Shown here piece after piece: positions 57,244-64,000 of a stretch of DNA of 64,000 nt (the first letter of the stretch is position 1; each line of letters starts with the position of its first letter). The notes beneath the pieces were generated by a model, which saw only the letters and a program-made list of their open reading frames with translations, made no database searches and had not been told where the DNA came from. A program made the position numbers and the translations under genes. The stretch comes from Wolbachia endosymbiont of Armadillidium arcangelii (GTDB taxonomy: Bacteria; Pseudomonadota; Alphaproteobacteria; Rickettsiales; Anaplasmataceae): the NCBI RefSeq assembly GCF_040207875.1, contig NZ_CP157942.1, positions 1,240,001-1,304,000 of the forward strand, given 5' to 3'.

Positions 57244-59135
57244 TACCCCGCCAACAATGTTGCAAAAAACGTAAAATTAGAGAAAAGCATTTCTCGAAAA
57301 CTTCTATGTCCAAAAACAAGAGTGCCATTTATTTATAGTGCCAACAATCAATTAACCATCAGTTTCAATGAATGATATGAACATATTATTTCAAGGAAAG
57401 TTCATGGGGAATAAGAGATTAGCTATACGGATTAGCTGTAGCTATGAAACTAACCAGTTGGCAGAAAAGTATTTGTTAGATGCTTATGAAAAAGCCGTGT
57501 CAAAGCAAGTAAGCCAAAAAAATTTAAAACATAAAAATGGGATTCAAGGAGGATCAAATGGTAACAGTGAGTTTATATGCAAGAGTTTCTTCAGGGAAAC
57601 AAGCACAAGAAAATACAATAGCAAGTCAAGTTGCAGCTTTAGAGAAGCAAATTAGTACGGATGGGTACAAGTGAGTATAAATTTATTGACAATGGCTACA
57701 GTGTTAGTCCGTCCTGATCTAGAAAAATTACATGATAAAGTAACAGAAGGTAAAATTGATAGATTCATTCACCTGATCGCTTATCTAGGAAATATGCATA
57801 TCAAATTTGAAGAATTTGAGAAAGCAGGAGCAGAAACGGTTTTCTTAAATTATGAGATTAACAATAATCCAGAATCTCAGTTACTGTTACAAATGCAAGG
57901 TATGATAGCAGAATATGAACGAGCGAAAATTATGGAACGAAGTCGTCGCGGAAAGATTTACGCAGCTAATAAAGGTTGTGTAAGCGTAATGGGAGGAGCT
58001 CCTTATGGTTATCGTTATATAGATAAATATATGGGAGGAGGACAAGCTTTATTTGAAATAAACGAAGAAGAAGCTAATATTGTTAGGAAAGTATTTTTGT
58101 GGGTAGGAAGAGAAAGTTGGGGAAGTGTGTCGTCGGCTAAACACTATGTCTATTATAACACGAACAGGAAAAAAGTGCTGGGATAGAAGTGTGATTTGGG
58201 GTATGTTAAAAAATCCTGCTTACAAAGGACAAGCGGCTTTTGGTAAAACAAAAGTAGGTACAACATATCAGACCACAGAAACATTCTTGTGAACAACCGA
58301 AAGATAATTACTCTACCTATTCTGTTGAAAAAGCAAATTGGATTTATGTTAAAGTGCCAAATATAGTGGACGAAGATGTATTTGATATAGCTCAAGAACA
58401 ATTAGCTGAAAATAGAAAAATAGCAAGGACAAGAGAAAGAGGAGCAAAACATTCACTACAAGTATGTAAGCGTTGTCGTTATGCATATTACGGAAGTCCT
58501 GTAAGAAATAAGCGAGGAGAAAAAATTGATCATTATGCTTATTATCGTTGTATAGGTAGAGATTCTTACCGTTTTGGTGGTAATAAAATTTGTGATAATA
58601 AACACATTCGTACAGATGCATTAGAAACAGCCGTGTGGGAAGAGGTTAAGCATTTATTGAAAAATCCAAATAGGGTTTTGGAAGAATACAGGCGTAGACT
58701 TTCAGAGCTTAAAAAATCATCATGGGATCAAAAAAGCGATTTACTAGAGAAACAAGAAAATAAATTAAAACGTGGTATTGCTAGACTTATTGATAGTTAT
58801 GCTCAATAATCAAGAAGAATTTGAACCACGAATTAAAGCAATGAAACAAAGTTTAAAAACAATTGAAGAGGAGAAGAAAAGGATATTCGATCAAAAGAAA
58901 TTAAAACAGGAATTAACTTTGGTTATAACCAATTTAGAAGACTTTTCTTCCAATATTACATCAAACCTTGATAACGCAGGCTGGCTAACTAAACGTGATA
59001 TTATTAGAACGTTAGTCAAGAGAATTGAAATTAACCTTGAGGACGTAAATGTGGTATTTCGTGTAAAAGAGCTACCAAACTCTCCTGGAAATAATCGAGA
59101 AGAAAAGAAAAATTTGCAACATTGTTGGCGGGGTA
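57244..59135 (+). mobile_element. Putative serine-recombinase mobile unit (copy B)
   Basis: The 23-bp perfect inverted repeats are at 57244-57266 and 59113-59135. Content and right-hand junction with the intron reverse transcriptase are as in copy A. Confidence 0.5.
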
Positions 59136-59140
59136 GTTAG
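57558..59140 (+). pseudogene. Large serine recombinase, multiply frameshifted (copy B)
   Basis: The same broken frames as at 2615-4197 occur in the same order: resolvase domain, Recombinase domain, zinc ribbon and coiled coil. All disruptions are shared, so the gene was already dead when the block duplicated. Confidence 0.82.
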
Positions 59141-59790
59141 TCCTATCTTAAGCAATCTATTCATGCACTACAGCTTTGATGCATGGATGAGAAGAGAATA
59201 TCCAAGTGTAAAGTGGGCAAGATATGCTGATGATGGTGTTATACATTGTGTACCAAGCACAACTATTTTTAACTCAACTTGAACAGAGACTGAAGATTTG
59301 CAAATTGGAAGTAAAGCATACAAAGACCAAAATTATCTACTGTCAAGATGGAAAACGAATGGATAATCATGAGAATGTGTCATTTACATTTCTTGGATAT
59401 GAATTTCGAAAAAGACTTGTACGAAATAGAAAAGATAGTAGTCTGTTTGTAAGTTTTACTCCAACTGTAAGTAAAGAAAGCCTGAACAAGATGAAGAAAG
59501 AAATTAGAAGCTGGAAATTTGCTAGAAGAACAAACTTGGAAATAGAAGATATATCACGAATATGTAATCCAATCCTGAGAGGGTGGTTTAACTATTACGG
59601 GAAGCATCATATAACTGCACTAGATAGCATAATAAGAATGTTTAATAGGAAACTCAGAAAGTGGTTGCAGACAAAGTACAAGAAGCTGAATAGGCATAAG
59701 ACCAAAGCAGCTAAGTTACTAGAAAGAATCGCAAAGAGTAGACCAAATCTTTTTGTGCACTGGAAATTAAGTATAGGATTAGGGCAATGA
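59127..59790 (+). pseudogene. Group II intron reverse transcriptase C-terminal fragment (copy B)
   Basis: This is the same fragment as at 4184-4847, with the YADD motif, one frameshift and the X-domain GWFNYYG. The RT N-terminal half is missing. Confidence 0.85.
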
Positions 59791-59797
59791 CTAGTGG

Positions 59798-59872
59798 GAG
59801 CCTTATGAGGCAAGAGTCTCGCGTAGGGTTCTGCGAGGGGCCAGGAGGGAAGTTCTCCTGGTCTACTCTCCT
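59798..59872 (+). ncRNA. Group II intron domains V and VI (copy B)
   Basis: Domain V spans 59798-59831 and domain VI follows, identical to copy A. The sequence diverges from copy A after 59872, supporting this as the intron 3' boundary. wspB begins 100 bases downstream on the same strand. Confidence 0.75.
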
Positions 59873-59971
59873 GACTTCCTCTCTACTTTTTCTGGGTAAG
59901 GTCAGTTTTTCATATTAAACCATTTTTAATTAATTAGTATTAAAGTAGCTATTTTAACTAGAGGAGTAGTC

Positions 59972-60805
59972 ATGATGAGTAAAAAAACGTTAGCAGTTAC
60001 AGCACTTGCTTTATTGTTGTCACAACAATCCTTTGCAAGTGAAGCAGAAGGGTTTTACTTTGGTGGTGGATATTACGGTCAATATTTGAACTTTGGTGAG
60101 TTAAAAGCAAAAATTGGAGGTCAAGATGCTACAAGCGCTAATATGGTGTCTATAAATGATAGGAATTCTCAGGACACAAAAGGTCAGCTACTAAGTAAGT
60201 ATAAAGGAGATTATAATCCACCTTTTGCTGCAAGTGTAGCATTTGGTTACACAGGAGAACTGGGTAATAATATCTATAGAGCTGAATTGGAAGGGATGTA
60301 TTCTTCTGTAAAAGTGGATAATATTGGTTTAACAAGCGGCCAAATGACAATATCGTACATAGAAAGTGAAGGTAAATATGGATCAATTATTAATCATGAC
60401 CAAATTGAAAACGCATCTATAATGGCAAACGTTTATCATCATTGGAAAAGTGAACGTTTCTCTTTTTCTCCTTACGTTGGCATTGGAATTGGTGGAACAA
60501 GAATGACGATGTTTGAAAAAACGTCAATAAGACCTGCAGGTCAATTCAAAGCTGGCCTTGATTATCGCATAAACGAAGATGTAAATATGCATATCGGATA
60601 TAGAGGTTTTGGTGTTATTGGTAGCAGTGAGTGCGAATCAGAAACCTTAAGGGGTCCCGACCTTAATAATGGCCAAAATAAGCCAAAAGGTGGAATGGGT
60701 AAACAAATAGGTGATAATCAAATGTCTACTACTATACAGAACAGCTTTTTTCACACACACGGTATAGAAGCTGGTCTTACTTTCCATTTTGCCAGCAAAG
60801 CTTAA
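59972..60805 (+). CDS. wspB: Wolbachia surface antigen of the P44/Msp2 family, WspB-like
   Basis: The 277-residue outer-membrane beta-barrel starts with a signal peptide (KKTLAVTALALLLSQQSFA, cleavage near residue 22). Strand-like motifs follow: GFYFGGGYYGQYLNFGELK, ASVAFGYTGELG, YRAELEGMYSS, FSPYVGIGIGGTRM, FKAGLDYRINEDV and the C-terminal GIEAGLTFHF ending that suits BAM insertion. GAGGAG precedes two adjacent ATGs (59972 and 59975); the second has better spacing. It differs from the better known Wsp at the N-terminus and is more like WspB. The composite block ends only 100 bp upstream, so its native promoter may have been replaced. Confidence 0.87.
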   Translation: MMSKKTLAVTALALLLSQQSFASEAEGFYFGGGYYGQYLNFGELKAKIGGQDATSANMVSINDRNSQDTKGQLLSKYKGDYNPPFAASVAFGYTGELGNNIYRAELEGMYSSVKVDNIGLTSGQMTISYIESEGKYGSIINHDQIENASIMANVYHHWKSERFSFSPYVGIGIGGTRMTMFEKTSIRPAGQFKAGLDYRINEDVNMHIGYRGFGVIGSSECESETLRGPDLNNGQNKPKGGMGKQIGDNQMSTTIQNSFFHTHGIEAGLTFHFASKA

Positions 60806-60867
60806 CTCTTATAGAGACATTTTCTTGGTAGCACGTCTGCGTCACACTACTACGGCCGCTGACTAGT

Positions 60868-60958
60868 AGCAGAATCAGCGTTCTCGTCACCCGAGTGGCT
60901 TCTTTCCTGCCACTCAGGTTCTTCTTTCTAAGTTCCAACGTCACGCACTGGAACGACA
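60868..60958. repeat. Degenerate palindromic repeat between wspB and topA
   Basis: A hairpin (CGAGTGGC with GCCACTCAGG around 60893-60920) and the partial palindrome TTCCAACGTCACGCACTGGAA (60934-60954) resemble the family at 26.3 and 48-49 kb, with more mismatches. It lies between convergent genes and could act as a bidirectional transcript-end structure. Confidence 0.55.
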
Positions 60959-60986
60959 ATAAAGAGCATATGATCATGCAAGAAGT

Positions 60987-63437
60987 CTACTTTTTATTCT
61001 TAATCAACTCTAAGGCTTTTTTCAGATCTATACTTTCAATATCTATATCTTTGCCCAAAGCAACGTTTGTTTTACCGCATTTTATATAGAATCCGTACCT
61101 ACCGTTGCAGATAAAAACTTCTTTTCCCTTTTCATTAAAACCAAGAGATTTTAGCTCTTTGCGTGGGCTGCTCTCAATAATTTGTATAGCTTCGTTTAAT
61201 TGTGTGTCTAATACCTCCTTAGAGCTTTTTTTAAGAGAAAAGTATCGACCATCATAGAGAATATAGTACCCAAATCGTCCAAGACCTATTTTTACTTCCT
61301 TTCCAGTTTCTGGGTGTTCTCCGATTATTTTCGGAAGGGAAAGTAATCGAGTGGCGGTATTTAGATCAATATCATTAACATTTATATCTTTTGGTACAGA
61401 AATCTTTTTTTTCTTTTCTGACTCACTATTAAACTCCAGATAAAGTCCAAAAGGACCTTTTTTGATCATTACCTCTTGGCCTGTCACATCATCTATACTC
61501 AAACTTTTTGGATATTCTGAATTGTCATTACTGCCCGTAATTTCTTTTGTATGATTGCATGCAGGATAGTTAGAACATCCAAGAAACACACCGGCTTTTC
61601 CAAAATTTAATTTCAATATACCACCAGAGCAATTAGGACATTTTTTACCTATTTCTTCTTTTCCTTTCTCTGAACAAAACCAATCAACTACTAAGTCAGT
61701 AATACCACTAAAAATCTCATCATGTGTCATTTGCTTAACAGAATTTACATGATTAAAAAATGGCACCCAAAAATAGCCTAGTTCTTTTTTCCAATCTGCA
61801 TGTCCATTTGAGATTGAATCAAGCCTTTCTTCCATTTGCGCTGTAAAGTCATACTCTACACAACGCTGAAAAAAAGTTTCTAAAAATATAGTCACGATCT
61901 TACCGCGGCTGCTTGGAATAAATCTTTTGTTATCCAATGAAACATATTCACGATCTTGTAATACCGAAATAATTGTTGCATAAGTTGATGGGCGACCTAT
62001 ACCGATTTCTTCCATTTTTTTAACAATACTTGCTTCACTATAACGAGGTGGCGGTTGAGTGAAATGCTGTTTTGGCTCAACTGAAATCAGCTTACACGCT
62101 TCCCCTTCCTTCATGGCAGGTAGCAGGCCTTCATTTTCGGCTTCCATGTTATCTTGATAGACTTTATAAAAACCATCAAAGAATATACTTGATCCACTTG
62201 CTCGCAGAATCACTTTCTGATCAGTAGAACTAATTTCAACTACCACTTGATCAAGAATCGCCGATTCCATTTGACTTGCAATGGTTCTTTTCCAGATTAA
62301 ATCGTACAATTTAAATTGCTCTGGTGTTAAGTAATCCTTAATACTACCCGGCGTTCTATTGATATCAGTTGGACGAATTGCTTCATGTGCTTCTTGAGCA
62401 TTTTTGACCTTTTTTACATATTTACGAGGAGACTGCGGTAAATATTTATCACCATATAATGACTTAATTGACCCTCTAATTGAGTTTATAGCCTCATCTG
62501 CAATATGAAACCCATCTGTACGCATGTAAGTTATCAACCCTACAGTTTCACCGCCAATATCGATACCTTCATATAAATTTTGCGCTATGCGCATAACACT
62601 TTTCACGTTGAAATACAGTTTATTCACTGCATCTTGCTGAAGGCTTGAAGTAATAAATGGAGGAAGCGGGTTTCTCTTAACTTGCTTGCGTTCTACTGTG
62701 CTTACAGCATACTGCCTTGACTCAATCTCCCTGACTAAGTTCTTTGCTTCTTCTTCATTCTTAATATCAAATTTTTCTAGCTTTTTATTGTCATAGTGGC
62801 TTAGCATAGCAAAAAAAGCCTCATCTTTGCTATTTTGCATTTCTGCCTTTATGCTCCAATACTCCTGTGTTATAAATTTACTAATTTCATCTTCTCGTTC
62901 GCATATAAGCTTAAGTGCAACAGATTGCACTCGCCCTGCAGACTTGCTTCCTGATAACTTTGTCCATAAAAGTGGTGACAAATTAAACCCAACCAAGTAA
63001 TCCAAAGCTCTTCGTGCTTGCTGTGCATGTACTAAGTCCATATTTATTTCGCGTGGATTTTTTATAGCTTCTTGCACGGCTCTTTTTGTTATCTCGTTAA
63101 AGACCACTCTGTAAATTTTGTTCTTATCATTGATAGCCTTCCTTTCCTTTAGCGCCTCTATCACATTCCAAGCTATTGCTTCTCCTTCTCTATCTGGATC
63201 GGTTGCAAGGTATATATCCGATGTTTTATTCGCTTCCTTGACTAACTCTTTTACATGCTTTTCTGCTTTTTCAATAATCTCATACTTTATGGCAAAATCA
63301 TTATCCGGATCGACAGAACCGTTCTTCACTGGCAGATCTCTCACATGTCCAAAGGATGCAGCAACTTTGAACTCTTTACTCAAATATTTACCTATCGTCT
63401 TTGCCTTTGCCGGCGACTCAACTATCAATAATGCCAT
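60987..63437 (-). CDS. topA: DNA topoisomerase I
   Basis: TopA relaxes negative supercoils by a type IA mechanism. The 816 residues show the Toprim domain (ALLIVESPAKAKTIGKYL, YLATDPDREGEAIAW), the catalytic Tyr in GLITYMRTDGFHI, the gate domain motif GIGRPSTYATIISVLQDREY, one zinc finger (CPNCSGGILKL, CSNYPAC) and C-terminal repeats (KEVKIGLGRFGYYILYDG, KEVFICNGRYGFYIKCG). The length is usual for alphaproteobacteria. It is convergent with wspB. Confidence 0.96.
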   Translation of the reverse strand: MALLIVESPAKAKTIGKYLSKEFKVAASFGHVRDLPVKNGSVDPDNDFAIKYEIIEKAEKHVKELVKEANKTSDIYLATDPDREGEAIAWNVIEALKERKAINDKNKIYRVVFNEITKRAVQEAIKNPREINMDLVHAQQARRALDYLVGFNLSPLLWTKLSGSKSAGRVQSVALKLICEREDEISKFITQEYWSIKAEMQNSKDEAFFAMLSHYDNKKLEKFDIKNEEEAKNLVREIESRQYAVSTVERKQVKRNPLPPFITSSLQQDAVNKLYFNVKSVMRIAQNLYEGIDIGGETVGLITYMRTDGFHIADEAINSIRGSIKSLYGDKYLPQSPRKYVKKVKNAQEAHEAIRPTDINRTPGSIKDYLTPEQFKLYDLIWKRTIASQMESAILDQVVVEISSTDQKVILRASGSSIFFDGFYKVYQDNMEAENEGLLPAMKEGEACKLISVEPKQHFTQPPPRYSEASIVKKMEEIGIGRPSTYATIISVLQDREYVSLDNKRFIPSSRGKIVTIFLETFFQRCVEYDFTAQMEERLDSISNGHADWKKELGYFWVPFFNHVNSVKQMTHDEIFSGITDLVVDWFCSEKGKEEIGKKCPNCSGGILKLNFGKAGVFLGCSNYPACNHTKEITGSNDNSEYPKSLSIDDVTGQEVMIKKGPFGLYLEFNSESEKKKKISVPKDINVNDIDLNTATRLLSLPKIIGEHPETGKEVKIGLGRFGYYILYDGRYFSLKKSSKEVLDTQLNEAIQIIESSPRKELKSLGFNEKGKEVFICNGRYGFYIKCGKTNVALGKDIDIESIDLKKALELIKNKK

Positions 63438-63516
63438 AATTATTAGTACTTAAAGGTAATATGTTGAAATATATAGAATAAAAAGTAAAAAAATATTTTA
63501 ATAGGTCTTGTGAATT

Positions 63517-64000
63517 TTACGAACCGGGTTGTAGATCTTCTCCAGAAAACCCTTGGACGTTGCTATTTTCAAGTGACTTTGAAGGCTGATTACAATAATA
63601 TATGGCAGCAGCAATCAGACAACAAATTGCTCCAACTGCTATTCCCACTGCTAACATTTCCAAATGAACTGCAATAGCTATTCCTAAAGCAACTCCAGCT
63701 ATTCCAATAACCACATCACATCCAATACCTATTTTTCTATAAACACTTTGAGATTGTTTTGCTGGTTGATTTAAGTCTTTTATATTAGACTGTGTAAGTA
63801 TTTGTGGTTGATCATCTTTTTCTAGTGCAAAATCTTTCATTATCTCAGTTTCAAATAATTCTTTAATTATAATTTTATATTCATCTTCTTTTGGTATACT
63901 TCTACCATAATTAACCAAGAGTTTTGTGATATTTGCAGTGAATTCTTGGTTAATCTTTGCTAAAATTTTTTGTTGTTCAAACGTAACTTTCTCAGGATCA
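63517..64000 (-). CDS. Hypothetical membrane protein, 5' end outside the window
   Basis: The frame is open from the window edge at 64000 down to 63517, so the true start is not visible; a TTG at 63918 is an internal position. Visible text begins EKVTFEQQKILAKINQEFT, continues with a charged helical region and then two hydrophobic segments (VVIGIAGVALGIAIAVHLEM and AVGIAVGAICCLIAAAIYY). It ends in a polar tail. I do not recognise it. Its architecture resembles that of the broken gene at 40071-40782. Confidence 0.6.
   Translation of the reverse strand, partial: DPEKVTFEQQKILAKINQEFTANITKLLVNYGRSIPKEDEYKIIIKELFETEIMKDFALEKDDQPQILTQSNIKDLNQPAKQSQSVYRKIGIGCDVVIGIAGVALGIAIAVHLEMLAVGIAVGAICCLIAAAIYYCNQPSKSLENSNVQGFSGEDLQPGS

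Larger units (their letters stand above)
54944..59872 (+). repeat. 4.93-kb composite mobile block, copy B
   Basis: This is the second copy of the block at 1-4929, in the same orientation. Its left junction cannot be fixed because sequence to the left of copy A is not visible. The right junction lies at the group II intron 3' end, 100 bases before the wspB start. Together the two copies frame about 50 kb as direct repeats. Confidence 0.93.

Overview
This window is from an AT-rich alphaproteobacterial endosymbiont of the genus Wolbachia. The evidence is a WspB-like surface antigen, a lone VirB9 paralogue, an ankyrin-repeat protein beside a phage terminase, an NDUFA12-like protein, dispersed coding and non-coding palindromic repeats, dense IS debris and a degenerate group II intron. 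I cannot place the strain or supergroup from sequence alone.

Layout. Positions 1-4929 and 54944-59872 are two copies, in the same orientation, of a 4.93-kb composite mobile block. Each copy stacks the left end of an IS110-type element, an IS4-family element, a decayed serine-recombinase unit with 23-bp inverted repeats, and the 3' end of a group II intron (reverse transcriptase C-terminus plus domains V-VI). After the first copy come a repeat-rich hypothetical protein, an IS256 remnant carrying an IS481 element, an IS630 remnant, a 3-methyladenine glycosylase and a frameshifted hypothetical gene (5.1-10.7 kb). From 10.8 to 18.1 kb lie housekeeping genes: mraY, rnhB, virB9, mlaD, NDUFA12, mrpD, rodA and iscS. 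At 18.2-22.2 kb an ankyrin gene sits next to a phage terminase gene split by the third, intact IS4 copy. The 22.8-30.5 kb stretch holds ferredoxin-NADP reductase, mnmE, nuoI, thrS-infC, nuoF and three tRNAs (Ser, Lys, Ala).

From 30.7 to 33.0 kb are two unrecognised genes, one with about 18 twelve-residue repeats. A leftward block, nuoJKLMN-birA-ccmD-ccmE (40.0 to 33.1 kb), has most genes overlapping or nearly abutting, which suggests one transcript linking complex I, biotinylation and cytochrome c maturation. Next are uvrD, a hydrolase/cytochrome c pair and ruvAB. The 47-51 kb region has three unrecognised proteins around a dense array of palindromic repeats that encloses a GIY-YIG gene. Then come gltA, rpsT, plsC, xerD and a small membrane ORF. 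After the second composite block are wspB, topA and a partial membrane protein.

How it works together. Most core genes serve respiration (complex I, cytochrome c maturation, TCA entry), envelope growth (MraY, RodA, PlsC, MlaD), repair and recombination (RuvAB, UvrD, XerD, TopA, Mpg) and translation. The accessory content is largely decayed mobile DNA, with small unrecognised proteins that could be host-interaction factors. The most notable observations are a palindromic repeat translated in frame inside birA, MITE-like palindromic elements, the dodecapeptide-repeat protein, and the nested composite repeat that could drive recombination across the roughly 50 kb between its copies.
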